From: Diprion similis
Taxonomy: Eukaryota > Arthropoda > Insecta > Hymenoptera > Diprionidae
Length of the DNA stretch: 64,000 nucleotides
Direction: 5' to 3'
NCBI RefSeq assembly: GCF_021155765.1
Contig: NC_060116.1
Coordinates: forward strand, 13,764,001-13,828,000
Shown: positions 50,935 to 64,000 of the stretch, piece after piece
How positions within the stretch are numbered: position 1 is the first letter of the stretch
Layout of the letters: every line of letters begins with the position of its first letter
Notes under the pieces: generated by a model
What the model was told of the DNA's origin: nothing
The model's database searches: none
Seen by the model: only the letters and a program-made list of their open reading frames with translations
Position numbers and translations under genes: made by a program

Positions 50935-52871
50935 TCCAATTATCGCACCTAGATCTTCAATAATAAGTATCATTAATTTAACCGAGATAGAGGAATCTTC
51001 AATTACTTGGTGTCCCGGATTTGTTTATTTCCCAAGTCGTAAACGGCAGTGAAGTTAAGGTGGTTGGTGATGAAGCCACTTTCTGGAAAAAGGCAGCCCT
51101 CGGTATTCTCGAGGTGAAATGGTTTCTTCGATGTTAGATCCGATGGTCTCTACGACGTCCTGGAATTCCCTTGGTCGAAGACATCTGGAGTGAGAAGACT
51201 GATTTTGACAGGAGACTCCGTCTAGGTAGGAGTCGAGGTATCTCTCAACCTTCGCCGGGGCATGTTTTTTATAATTTAATCAACCGCGTGCCGTGCCGCA
51301 GCATTGGTTGGACCTTATCGTCTTGACGAGCGTAAATTCCATCGAGATAAAAGTCTTAGATGGATCGAATCGTGTATTAATTATGAAATCTTACAGTTAT
51401 TAATTAAGTCACGCAGCGGGTACGCATATATATACATATAAATACCGCGAGATGATAGAGAAATCTGTCACACCCTTCCTTAGACGTCCTGCGATTAGAA
51501 CAATCCATCAAGTACGTTTCAGCTTCAGGCTTTCGGTTATACGAAACAAGATCCAGGTTAAAACTCAAGACGAAAGCCTGAAGTGAGCACACGATCCGTC
51601 GAATCAGCAGTGAATAACCGTAGGTACACAAAATGGTTGCAGTATCAACGTTACGAAGATCTGCAAGCACTGGGCAAGAAGATATTGGATACCTACAAGG
51701 AGATATGATAGCTTCAGCTGACGCATCTACCAGCGATAGTAACCGTTGATAATAATCAAACGTACTATGGACGGAAGCTTTGCGTTACTCAGTTTCCTGC
51801 GATCAGGTCCAATTATGCAATACCCAGAATCAACGTCTCGAGTATTTCTACGGTTCGATTTCCAAGACGCTGAACTGGGTAAAAAACCGCCAACGAAGTA
51901 GAACATTCGTACCGTAAAATAATACGGAAGTGTAAACTTAATTCCAAAAGAGAAGAGAATACAATTTTCTCCGAATCGGCACACGAGCAAGTTGCACTTT
52001 CTAGTATACAAATCCAGTCTCTTTGCTGTGATGAATTTATTTCCGGTAAAGTCCAGAGAGTCTCTTTTTACTACCTCACACCTCGAACTACATTTCCACT
52101 ATCCGAGATTACACCGATGGATGATCATTAAGACGAGCGTCTAGTAAATAGAGGGTTGCAATCGCGGTGGTGTAATTGAATCGCGATTGATTTATTTCCG
52201 TGTATCATAAGGAACAGAAGAAGGTCTATAATACCGGTAGCCATTGGGCACAGGTCTGCGGAATGCGGCCGCTAACGATCCGCTGCTTCACGGTTGGGGG
52301 GTACAAGGTAGGTAGGTACGTATACACAAGAAGTTGGAATTGAATCGACTCGTTGACTAGCGGAATGAAGACAAGACGAGGATCACAAGAGGAACGATAA
52401 AGGAGATCGACGGTATCGAAACCGATTCTTCGTGGAGACTCTCATCGAGTGCGTCGCCTCGACGGCGCCGGCAAGGCCGAGGCGACGGAGATCACCTTGG
52501 TGCATGCCGCAATTGCATTTCAGCATTCCCGCTCATGATCTCCTTCTGCGTCCGATTCTAACCGACTCTTCATCCTCCCCCGGAGGCCGAGGACTTGCAG
52601 TCTTCTTACTCCTCAGCTTGGGGCGATAGGGAGGAAGAGGAAGGAGAGGGAGAGGATCTCCTTTATAAGCCGCGGTGCAGTACACGCGAATCGTATCCTA
52701 GCGGTCCATCCGTCGGCGTTTCTCTTGCTCTTACCACGAAGCGGGGATCTTTTTATTCGAAAGCGATTCTGCAGAAGTCGGTAGCGACGACGAGGGGGCG
52801 ACTTAGCATAACCTGCTGCGCGGCGAAGGATCGTCGAGAAGAACGAAGAGGAAGAGGAACGCGCGACTTGC

Positions 52872-52887
52872 CGACGAGGACGACGAG

Positions 52888-52921
<34 letters not shown>

Positions 52922-52922
52922 T
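52872..52922. repeat. (GAC)n microsatellite in a GC-rich block
   Basis: GACGAGGAC units merging into about twelve GAC units within the most GC-rich part of the right half (52430-53110). The open frame across it on both strands is a repeat artefact. Confidence 0.85.
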
Positions 52923-55900
52923 TCCACCGCCCGGCAGCCGCCCCGGGGAGATTGATAGGCGAGTAATGCCGCCGGGGGCCGAGACTCAGCGGGGTTTCCT
53001 CATCCCCGGACCACCTTGGCACAGGGGGTCGGCAGTCAAAGGACGCAGCGCCAGGCCGAGGACCAAGGATCCGAAGCCGAAGCCTTGCAGAGAACGTGCG
53101 GTTATGAAGTGCGTCGTAAAACCATTCATTACACCTCTTCCGCGATCCCGTCTCTACCTATACCTATACCTACATGTATATACCCCGATCCTTTTCACAT
53201 GGTATTAAATCATGTTGACGAGGAAATTTTCACCTCTTCACAAGACACGAATGAGATCCGATTTATATGAGGAAAGTGATAAAAAGTCGTTACGATCATC
53301 GGACGCGTCTAATTGCAAGAATGTAACGATTAGCCTGATCATCGAGTGCCTAATGAGGCGTGGATCGATGCACGAGGTTATACCTGCTCATCGATATATA
53401 CGCGCGATTAGAGGCTCAGATAATCGTGCTCTCTGTCGCACGGCCGTGTATCTACGATCCACACACCGCACGGGCACGGACTCTGCATCTTTTACCGCAT
53501 GCGACATACACGGATGACAGTGTCCATCCGAAGTATGTATGATTGTATGATACACGGATACGAGAAGCTCACGTGGTGTGAGGTATGCGGGCGGTAGAGA
53601 CAGGTTAAAACACCACCTACATCTATCAGCTGTTACACTATACGCTTGCGAAAGAGTTTTGCTTGTGCGATGGTGTCTTATGTGTATAACCGTGGAAGAT
53701 CAAGCTCGAGATATAATCCTCTTAGTCTTGGACCCAGCTTAAGGCACGAAGTATTTCGTAACCGCGATGCCGACGTGAAGAACAAAATTGTTCTTATACC
53801 TTCGTACACAAGCTTCGGATCACGATAATAGGCTGATGAATCCCGAAGAAACTGAGTCGGATGCGGTGTTAAAGAGTCCGAATGGTCCAAGTTTAAATGG
53901 TCCACTAGTACATTCAATCTCATTAACCCGATGAGGGGATGGTCGGAAAAATTTCAAATGGTACAAACTGTTAAAATTACTGTCTGTAGGTCAAATCGTC
54001 GTCACGTACTTTGGATGGATTCGAATCAATTCGTAGTTTTGATCTGTATAATCCATGGATTCCACCAAATCTATCGCAATGCTTGTCCGCAACATATAAT
54101 ACGATTTGAAGTGTGGATTCAACGAAAATGAAGAAGTATATTAATTCGGCTGTAGCAAATTAGAAAAAAAAAAAAAAATACATATATAGATAAATGTATG
54201 ATCCGCCGGTGGCTATAGCGAAAAATAAAGACAGGGTGGAATGAAGTAGAAGAGAGGGAGCGAGGAGGGAAAAAAACGGAATGCTCATTGAATTAAATTG
54301 ATCGTCAGTCGAGGAGGCTACACGCGTGTTCCCCCCGTGAAGAAAATGCCATTCAAGTTCCCGGAACGCGTGTCGCGTTGCAGGCGATGCATTGCGAAGA
54401 AGCGGCGACGTTCGCTCGATCCTACCGACCGCGAGTCCAAAAGCAGAGGCAGAAAAGCCGCTTCTCCGCGATCTCCGAGTACGTGAAGCAACGCAGCCTC
54501 ATTGGTCTCACGGTGGGGTGAGTTTATCCATCTCCGTGCAGAAAAAGAAAAAGAGAAAGAGAGAGAGAACGAGAGAGAGGGAGAGAGAGAGAGAGAGAGA
54601 GAGCCATGGGCCGGTTCTCGCAGGCTGACCTCGCGCATTGTCAACCGATAGTTTTTACCGCGATTCCGCATCGATGGTCTCCGATCGGACGATACGATCG
54701 GGATAAGAAACGGTGGACTGTTGAGCTGCAGCGAGATGTCCTTGTGTCGCAGGTTCAAAGCCCTCGAGCCGTCATTTTTTCGTATATTGTAACTCTCGAC
54801 ATTCGATCGTTCTCAGATTTGATCTAGAGCGCGGGCGAGAAGCACGAGCAGTTAACGTTAATCTGGTCTAATTACCGATGCAACGATCTCGCTCCCCGGG
54901 CCATCGCGCCAATGGTTCTGCAGTCCATAGAGTAACGAGGGATGATTAAAAGGAAAAAAAAGAGGAAGCTGTTAGCAGTAAAAGAAAAATATCTCGGTCA
55001 TTGATCCGCGCGATCAGCGTAGATCGTAGAAACGAGAGTGAAGAACTGGTACATCCGATACGTTACAAGTGTAACAGATCACCGACTTCGTTCAGATCGA
55101 TCGCGTGTTTGAATAGTGAAAGATGAACTTCTCGCTACTGAAATTTTTTACTCTCTTTACAACGCAAATGACATATTGGAAGCATGAAATGGTAATAACA
55201 TTTACGAGGATCTATCGTCACTTTGTAATACGTGCAGCAGTGCAACTCTTTGAACGATTTAAATTACCGCTTTGCTACCTCCTGCAGAACGCAATACACG
55301 TACTACGTTATACGATTGTATTGTATTATTATACCGCGCGTAGTATGGAAAATATATAATCATCTTTCGTAAGATAATAATCGAGATGAATTTATACAAC
55401 ATATAGAGGTAGGTATATACCTGTATATAACTCGGTACGTGTATAACAGCCTCCGGGCTCCACGAGAGATGTGCATAATACGTGCGTGACAGTAATGGGC
55501 GTGCGGTTGATGGTCCTTTACATTTTTTTTTTTTTTTTGCATCGCAGATACTTTTCTCATTTTCTCACGCGCCCATCGCTGTCCTGGACACAAGTACAAC
55601 ATGAATCTTCCCTCCTCGAGGATGTGAGAGTAAGAATCTCGCATCGATCGTTGACTATGAAAAAGTAAGATGAGAAAAAGGAACGCGTATGAAAAACTAC
55701 TTCAGCGATATTCTCCACCTTTCGGAAACGGCGACTGACCCTTAATCGTGTCCTGATCTGATTATGCTTTGCGATAGAGTGTTCCGACAGTTTTTACTCG
55801 AAACTGTGTCACGCTTGAAAGGTGATAGCATCGATCTTGATAGTACGGAAACAGTCGAGAGTATACGTATGTAATAATTTGATAAGATTGAGAAGACTCG

Positions 55901-56903
55901 AGAAATTCCTTTCTTATCACTATCTCGGGAACCAATTTGAAAATCAACAAAATCACTGCAGTGTCGGACTCGCGTGCTACTTGCAGGTACCTATGTGTAA
56001 AGCACTTTGGCTACTGATGTAAATCAAGTAATAACTGTTGCGGCGTAAATTCACCTCCGTAACAGGGAAGCGAAATTTCCCCGGAGATCTGCACTCTCTA
56101 TAATCCGAGGCATCGGTTTAATTGGATTCGTTATCCGACGGGAGATCTGACCGAGGAAGAAATGGGATGAGAGATAGGTCAAGAGGGGACGTAATTCACA
56201 TGCAAGAAAGAATTCTAAGCACCCGGATGTCTCGCTGTATCATGGCCAAAAATGGTCGCAAGAACGCGCGCAAGCAAATTGGCACGCGGAATCTATGCCT
56301 CGAGTTGGTCTGACGTTTTTGTTTCTTTCATTCTTCTTATTTCTTTTCCTTTTTTCTCGCACGGTCGACAGCCTCGCTTCACAATCCCTGGCAGAATGTT
56401 CCGCCTCGAGTTTTTTCTTTCTTCTTACCGATTTACCGGTACCGATAGTGTTCACGTAATAAATGTAATAGACGAACTTCGTTGGAATTTCTAGATATAT
56501 ATATATGTATCGCACAGTACCGTAGACGATGTAAAATCGATTGTTTCTGGTCCGTATGATTTTCGGTTCCATGGTTTTTGCCCCGTTTAAACCCCTGAAA
56601 TTGATCGATGTGCGAATACCAGATAGCGGCGAGGTTCTTGCGCTCGTGTCGCCCCAGTTAACATTTTATTATTACACATTGTGTCGAAAAGTTAAAACTT
56701 TCCAGAGGCATTCAGCTCGCGTATAATCTTGGTCGCGTTGATGTACCTACAACTTAATATAACCATTGGTCAACGGTCGAAGAAGAGCGTCGATTAAAAG
56801 GCGCATAATCGAACGTGTAATCGTTACAAGAGGCGTTCGGTAAGCTGGTTACCGATTGTCCGATCCTGAAGGACCCCTGCGGTTCCTTTAATCCAGCCAT
56901 AAG

Positions 56904-56955
56904 AAGAACGAGGAGAAGAAGGAGAATAAGAAGAAGAAGAAGAAGAAGAAGAATG
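56904..56955. repeat. (AAG)n polypurine tract
   Basis: An interrupted AAG/AGG array of about 50 purines; the leucine-rich minus-strand open frame over it is low complexity. Confidence 0.85.
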
Positions 56956-57899
56956 AAGAATAAGGAAGACGATAAAGAGCAGAGATAATGATGGACATTA
57001 GGGTGTCCAGAAGTGGTTTCGTTAGCGTTTCCAAGACTCAATACAGGGTAGACCAAAAAGAAAAGAAAACAAAAAAAGAAAAATGGAAGTGATTTGAAAC
57101 GTGAATAAAATCCGAAAGCGTTGACTGATTTCCGGAAACTTTATTTTGCTTGAAACTATGAGAATGAATCTTTCGTGTCGCGTTTGAAAATTTGAAAGAT
57201 ATTTATTTGCTGCTGAGACATACGTTCTTGAAAATCGGATATTGGAAAAGTTGTTGGAAGAGTGTATAAAATTAATATTAAAGAATGTTCAACGTAATTT
57301 CGATCTCAAATTACGATTCAAGGACTAATTCATTATGGTTCAAATGATTTAAAAAAAATTTAGAACACTGTGCTTTTCATTTATTTCGTTGATTTTTTAA
57401 TATTTCAAACTTTACTAATAGTCGATATGATCAACGCAAAAACGAAAATGGGGAGTGGAATTCCACTGTATGCACCACTTACGGTTACTTATATTGTCAG
57501 AAATGAGATTGAAGTTTGTAAAGTTATCGTCACGAAACATTGGGAAAATTTTAAACAATTTCTAAAATGCCAGTATTAATCATCAAATAAAAATTTCAGA
57601 ATAAAATATCGGGCTAAAATTCTTTGATCTCAATTTCATTCAGTTTCCCAACGAGATTTTCAAATTTCTTTTTCAAAAGCGTGTATTTCAACAACAAATA
57701 ACGATGTTCTATATTTTCAAACGCGAAATGAAAGATACGTTCCTCCATTTCGTCGATAAAAAAAAGTTTTCGAAAATCGATCATCACGTTTGTATTTTAT
57801 CCTCGTTTCAAATCAGTCCCATTCTATTTTTTTCTCTATTTCCCAGCTTGTATATCCAGGTTCCTCCAAAGACTCGAGCGACAAACACGGAGCTCTACA

Positions 57900-57933
57900 T
57901 CAGCATCAGCATCAGCAGCAGCAGCAGCAGCAG
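57900..57933. repeat. (CAG)n with CAT/CAG lead-in
   Basis: CATCAGCATCAG followed by about six CAG units. No supported coding frame crosses it. Confidence 0.8.
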
Positions 57934-58339
57934 GACAACTGACGGACATATCGCAAAGTAATTAATTAAGTGCGGTAATTAGCCGAGGGCAGTGCGCAGT
58001 GCAGGTTAGTTAAACAGAGCGCGAGGTTCGTTGTAGAATTGCTGACGCTGTCAGCATCTGGGTTTCAGAAACGGCATCACGTGCATGGCAAAAAGACAGT
58101 GCAGATGCTGCAGTTCACTGACCACACCGATATCAAATTTTCTTCATCTGCCTCGCCGGCAGGAGTAGGTACATAGTTCCACTGAGAATCGTCAAGGAGC
58201 AGCCACGAGGTGGTGTTGGTGAATTCTCTGCCTTCCGAATTAGCATGACGCTTGATCTTGATCGAAATGAAGCGAGGGATGAATAAGAAACCGAGGCAGA
58301 GAGCGTACGAGGTTCCCCCAGGTTGAGGGGGAGGAACTC

Positions 58340-58372
58340 TTTCCTTTCCTTTCCTCTCCTTTCCTTTCCTTT
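58340..58372. repeat. (CTTTC)n pyrimidine array
   Basis: Tandem CTTTC/CTCTC units. A second CT-rich run with TCTCGTTCTCG units lies at about 58605-58670. Confidence 0.8.
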
Positions 58373-61135
58373 CGACTTTGCGCAGCCCGCGAGGATCAGA
58401 GAGGCTGGTTGGTACATTACTAACGATCTTGGCCACTGCCCACGTGCGTTTTCGACGCCCTCGCACCGAGCTCAGGAGACAAATGGCGATCAGGATCGAA
58501 GTTGGGCCTTGTTAGCGGCATTGTGGTGGTCGTTGGATCCTCTCCGATGGGCGCAGGACTCGCGTGCATTGTCGTTGAATTTATGAGTATGATCTTCGAC
58601 CGGTCCCTCTTCTCTCTCCCTCCTTCTCCAGCATCCTCTCTTTGTCTTTCTCGCTCTCGTTCTCGTTCTCGCTTCTTCTTCCAGACCGCGATTGTTATGC
58701 TCGACGTAATATCGTTATCGTTTGTGGCGCGCGCATGAGAAGCCGCTACACGTATATTCAAATCCGTCCTCTTCGATTTCTTTCGACGTTCCAATTACTC
58801 CGAACTGGTAAAGAATTTCCGTTCAAGTTTTACCGTAGCAACAATTATAACGCGTACGATACCGTTTCACCGTTCGGTTCACAGTCTGCAACCGACTTTA
58901 CGCACGTCCGAGGCTGGACTGAACAAAGAATCAATTACTTTTTTATAACGACTTATATTACATCCCGATCGACATGCGCTGATGAACGGCCTTCGATCGA
59001 ACAGATCATACAAGATATCCGGACTCAGACGATACGTAGACATTCCTGTAAGAAATGTCAGGATATCATTGTTCTGTTACCCTGAAGACAAAGACCCTAT
59101 GCAGGACTAATAGTCGTCCTTCATTCACAGATAATTTTGGACATCGTTTCCAGAGAAATTAAATGCAATTTTATTAATCCTACAGTATCAGTATTATAAT
59201 AACCGGATACTACAAAAAAAAAAGTGAACCGTGGTGCAATAAGTCGATCAAAATTTTGTTTTCGCAACGAGTAGTTTAGTTTGCAATTAAATTGGAAGAA
59301 AATTTAGAATATGCACGTAAGTCAAGATCCCCTTGATTCGCCTGAAAAAATCATCACCGTAGTTTGAGCCTCTGCAAAGACTGAGATGAAGAATCGTTTG
59401 AAGAAATATTGTAACCTCATCTTTTTTCACATGGTGTTGAAAATTGCAATTTTGAGAACCGCTGCGTTCCGAGAAGAGAAGGACAGAGCTGGAGATGCGG
59501 ATCTCCGTGAGGGTCTGCACGGCGTTCAGGTATAACCGAAAGCCGAGGAAGATGCGAGTCGGTCAGCTGAGAGAGAACCGGACGAGGATAGTAAAGACAA
59601 GAATCGGCGTTGGATCATCGGACCGATATTCAAACAGAAGCAGCTTATGCATCAAAGATTCTCCGAGCAGATCCGCGCCACGTGCACGGCAAGAAATCGA
59701 CGAAGGTTTTTCAGTGTGCAGAGAGAGAGTGAGAGAGAAAGAGAGATGTTCAAAGATCTGCAACCCGACTACTGGTGCATAGGGACTTCTGCCCGGACTT
59801 ATATTTAGCCTGACATGCGTCTTGGATCTCTGCAACGTTCAATTCTCATCCCGACTGCATATATTCACCGGCATAACAGCTCATGGCTCGAGTTGGCGTG
59901 TGTCGGTCCAAGATCTGCGGCACTTTATATCCGATCGAGTAGGTTCTGGAGGATTCTCAAGACCGACCCTAGCTGCAGGCTAAACTATCCTGAACCAGTG
60001 CTGCCTCGTCTACGCGGGTATGTATAATTAAACTCTGCATCCGTTCGCGGTTGGTTTAACGTGGGTTTTTGATTACCGACACGATCAGGATGTTGTTGGC
60101 ATACGTAGGCATGTTACGTACCTACCTACATAGGTATATAATGTACGTACATGTACAGCTATATCCCATCTTCTATCCCCAATTATTGCTGCGAAGCCCG
60201 TCGGATTTGTATCAAACCGCGAACGAGTGTGATTACGCTCTTCTCGTACTGGCTAGAAAAGTTATTCATCATCAACGTCCCGCAAACTAGATTCGAATCA
60301 GCTTCATCACGTCATTCATATCTTATAGGTCGGACAGCGCGAATTTTGACAAGCCGATCCGGTCGTCTGTTACATAATTCAATGTCGACTTTGATCGGTG
60401 GGAAACATTGAGTAGGTATGTTATTTCTTCGGGCATATGCAGATGAAGACTTTGCGAAAGAGTACATACGCATAACGAGTAAGAGAGAAAGAAGGTGAAG
60501 CATTGCCAAGCAGCCCTAGAAGACGGTACCGTTGAAGCACGCACAAGGTGTAATTAGGGAATCGAGTTGTTAAACGTGGTCTAAAAACCCCAAGGAGAAA
60601 CGGTTTGAGTTCTCGGAGGTTCTTCCCGTCTCTCGAGGTCGTACCTTGGAACGTACCTCCACACGTCAGTTTGTAAAACGATAGAGGATGAGGAACGGGC
60701 TCGTGTGGGTGTGTGGCGTACGACCTTTGGAGCTAACGATAAGGCACTCCGAGTTCCTTTTCACATGGTGAGAGAAAGATAAAGAGAGGACTGAGTTTTT
60801 TACTTTTCCACGTCGTCGGTCGGCGTAGAGGCGCTGCGAGTCGAGTTTACTGCGCGTCTGGAGTCCCAGAACCAACGCTCGACGTGCCCCCGTGGCTCAA
60901 AGACTAAAGACTGCCTTCTATGGCGTTCCTTGGAAGAGTGGAGGTGAAGTGAAGTGAACTCAAGTGGACTCGCCTGCCGTCCCGAGTTTAGTACACAAAA
61001 GGGCCCCACGGTCCCCGTCCCTGGGCATCATCGACATGCTGCGGGGGCCCGCTGCTATGCAGCTATACCTACGTGCTCTGCCCGGCTAACGACCCTGCAA
61101 CTTCATTTTATATACCACGGGCTCCCGGCACTCGA

Positions 61136-61172
61136 CGAGAAGACGAGGAGACGAGGAGACGAGGAGACGACG
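61136..61172. repeat. (GACGAGGA)n short tandem array
   Basis: Four copies of a unit close to GAGACGAG in the 61.1-kb region. Confidence 0.7.
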
Positions 61173-64000
61173 TTTTGTTTTCTACCTCAGGGATTCTTCG
61201 GGAGAGATAAGAACACACGGGAAAATAAAAATGCGGATACACTGGGTTGCAGCTGCAGCTGCGCGGCTCACAGAGTCATCCATAAATGAAACGTCGATCT
61301 ATTTTTTGCCAATCTATATAATCGATTCAGGATACAGTATACATAATAATTATAGTATGTGCAGACACAGTCGTGATCATCGATAATATTTTCGCTGGTA
61401 ATTACGCGCGACCAAATAAATTTTGCATCGTTTCTTTTCCATTTTTGTCTTCCTCGTCGATGCAATGACAAGAAAAAGAAAACGCAATGTGAAATGGAGT
61501 GGAAAAATACGGGGGGAGACGAGACATGTTGAACCACTGAAGGTGCCGATCTGTACGTACTTATCTACCGCCAGGAGGTATTAGGTTCGTAATTGAGGCA
61601 CGGAGCTTAGACACCTGTTCACATCAACTCCGGGGTCATGGAATGACTCGGCGATTTTGGCCGGTCTCCTTAACCACCGAGACGCTCGTGACGTAACTAA
61701 TAGCAGGGCCTCGGTCCCGAGGAGTCCTGCCTTCCTCCGCCCCTTGGGCCAGTTGGCCAACGCGTAACGAGACCAGTTCGGTAAGCCTCGAATTTTAAGA
61801 TAATTGGAGAACCACACCGTCACCGTATTTATCCCCGCCAACTTACACCGAGTGCTCGCCTCTCATTCGACGTCTACGCCATGCGAGGACTTTCGGGATA
61901 TACAGGATCGGAGGATCGAAGGGACACGATTTTTCGATTTATTTTTCAGTTTAAGGAATATGAAATATTCATCTGTTTTACTTTATTGCGAAATACAGAT
62001 TTTTTCGAAAAATGCCTCGATACAATAACCCCGTCACCTACGAACTTGGACTTCGTCTCTTTTCAATGTAAATTCTTACGACTTCGCGATTATTATGCGG
62101 AATTAAATTGAAGAATTTATCAAAAGCGTATAAAAATGTTTTCTCAAAGCATCTCGAACTTTCTCATCGTTTTAAATATCTATATATGTAGTTAAAATTG
62201 TCTCATTGTCAGACCTTTCGAGAAAACCTGCATGCCAGGAGATCCGATATTCCTCGTGAGAGAATTTAACGACGGCAGACCTAAACACGTTCATTCGGTA
62301 ATTTTATTCGATCTTTGAGTTCGAATGTCTTCTTCTCTCTCTTCCTTTCTCTCTGTCTTCGTTTCTTCAGAACGTATTATCGATATTTCGCCCAGAGGGG
62401 GCCGAAATGAGATCCAACAACGTTGTTCCCTCTTGATCGGATGAACACCTCGTTCCTGTCCGAACGGAACGGCAGTTTCCCGTGAGATATTGCTCCTAGG
62501 GGATCGAGGTCCATCGTTTCGTGCATCTCGCGGTCCCGGAAAGGAAGATCGTAGGGCGCGTGGGCGATAGTTAATAGCGATTCACCATGCGGGAGTTATG
62601 AATGGGGTGTGATTAAGAAACCACCGAGGAATGTCACAACAAGCTACCATATAAATCTCCCCCCGCGGAGTGAAAACGCCACGTGTGTCTCCGTAGTCAC
62701 CATAAACCCAGAACCCATAAGACGCGAGTGAACTCAAATAAATTGGGCGATAGGTGGTAAATGAAAGAAAAAGGAGACGGGGAGGATTGGAATTAAAAAA
62801 GAAGAGAGAGAGGAAAAAGAACAACAACCGACGATAAAACAGGGAACCGAGGAGCTGATGCCACGAGACCGAGCCCAAAAGGCACAAAGTAAGGCCGAAC
62901 CACCCACCCATCTTCTCGTCACGTGGTTGCAGTAGGCGCGTGCCAAAGCAGTCGCCCACCTTCTGAACACCAGCGATTCTCCCCATGGAATACCAGAGAC
63001 TGGAAATTCTGTCTTGACCAAAATATTTCTCATTGTTCATAACAAATTATCGGATGAAGAAGAAATTTTCAAGTCCAAGTAACTAGTAATACAACAAATC
63101 AAGAATCTATTGTAGTCACTTTTTCAAAAATTTAGAATCTTAACGATTATGAATGTAACGTAATAAAATCGTGTGCTTTTTTACGTTGTGTTGAAAAATT
63201 TCATAATTCCTTTTCTCCAGAAAGTAATTTCCTAAGTTCCTCGTGAGAATTGAATTTTTATATGAAAAAAATTTGAATTTTTACTTTATTTTTTGTTCGA
63301 TTGATCAGATTTAAATAATAAAAGGTGAATGTGAGTGAATAAGAATAACCAACAATACAATACGAAGTAGAAAGTTGCTGGTTTTCGTGAGAAAGACAAT
63401 AAAATTGTATTCATTGTCACTCGCGGAGAGAACTTTGAGTTTCGTTGTGACAATAAAGCAACACGTGCGCAATTACACATCTATGTATAGGTGTACCATA
63501 CACATGTAACATAGGTGTGTGCACTGAGCTCACCTCCACCTCGTGGGAGGCTCTCAGAGATCTTGCTACACACTATCGATTAATCCTACAGATAAACATC
63601 AGCCGTGTGCTGCACGTTGTGTATGTATATACCTACAATATGTTTGTGTTGATAGGCGCATAAGCGGAGGAGAGGAGAGGAGAGATTGTTTAAAAGCAAA
63701 CACAATGCAGCGTGGGCTAGCCAACTGCCCACGTGTATTGAAGGTACTCGCGTCTTCGCTTTCGAGCCGCATCGCATCACGTTTCTCCTCGATATCGAAA
63801 TTAAATTCGGCCGTTTCGTCTTCTTCCGTGCATTTTATTCGTATTTTTTTTATGATTTTCGCAATTTTCAAGCACTATACAAAGTTCTTATCATCCTTGT
63901 ACTTCGACAATTTTAGTTAATAACCGAATCTTTGAGTCGCGATAAAATCTTGAATTTTGAAGGTAAGTCGAATCCTAGTCTTGTATTTAAGTGAAAAATA

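Larger units (their letters stand above)
47975..64000. other. Gene-poor interval, probably 5' intron/regulatory region of the semaphorin
   Basis: The exon at 47878-47974 needs an upstream exon ending in phase 1, with a final G completing GAT, that encodes the signal peptide and the first sema residues. I did not find it with confidence in these 16 kb, so it may lie beyond 64000. All open frames here are short, low complexity or lack splice context. Simple repeats are frequent. A GC-rich block at 52430-53110 could be a promoter or exon region. Confidence 0.45.

Noticed and set aside
54318-54758. 146-codon minus-strand open frame.
   Set aside because: Its central part is only the translation of a GA repeat (Ser/Leu/Phe runs), with no splice context or family similarity.
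54750-54766. GGTTCAAAGCCC, resembling a tRNA B box.
   Set aside because: There is no A box or cloverleaf upstream at the required distance.
62582-63040. Minus-strand frame containing a leader-like MGGWFGLTLCLLGSVSWHQ, considered as the missing semaphorin signal-peptide exon.
   Set aside because: The possible donor after it is weak, and joining it to 47974 would skip the conserved first strand of the sema domain.
63545-63596. Minus-strand block with good acceptor and donor (about 52 nt).
   Set aside because: All three frames contain stops, so it could only be a non-coding 5' exon; there is nothing to link it to the semaphorin.

Overview
The window looks like an insect nuclear chromosome segment, probably Hymenoptera (a guess from gene family types, short introns and many simple repeats; no species marker is visible). 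It shows no bacterial, organellar or viral character. Coding sequence is split into small exons with GT..AG introns. For each main gene I rebuilt an exon chain by hand that stays in phase from end to end. Exon coordinates below come from that reading; UTR limits are mostly unknown.

Left part (1-25.1 kb) is gene-dense. CFAP43, a ciliary/flagellar WD-repeat plus coiled-coil protein, runs on the minus strand from 5013 off the left edge and has a perfect RFX-type X-box upstream. After a 2.7 kb gap comes a plus-strand secreted protein rich in YGPP/YGAPQ motifs (7723-9395). A quiet 4 kb stretch leads to a TATA-driven secreted Kazal-domain protein (13528-15382), which converges on a seven-exon F-box/LRR protein (minus, 15898-18385). 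The F-box gene is divergent from a secreted leucine-rich-repeat protein (plus, 18998-21127). Next is a PLP-dependent decarboxylase of the cysteine sulfinate/aspartate/glutamate group (plus, 22038-24948). Its second intron holds a striking 65-nt-arm inverted repeat.

Right part (27.5-64 kb) is dominated by one gene, a class 5 semaphorin on the minus strand (sema domain, PSI, seven thrombospondin-1-like modules, one membrane helix, short tail). Thirteen exons lie at 27500-33348 and a further sema exon sits 14.5 kb away at 47878-47974. Its signal-peptide exon(s) were not found and must lie farther right, so most of 33.3-64 kb is probably intron and regulatory DNA of this gene. I found no convincing other gene there. 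It holds many microsatellites, purine/pyrimidine tracts, one small terminal-inverted-repeat element and several GC-richer blocks that could be enhancers.

The genes do not form a functional pathway; this is ordinary eukaryotic neighbourhood structure. The observations I rate most worth following are the intronic hairpin in the decarboxylase gene, the X-box of CFAP43, the remote first exon and odd linker of the Kazal protein, and the YGPP-repeat protein.
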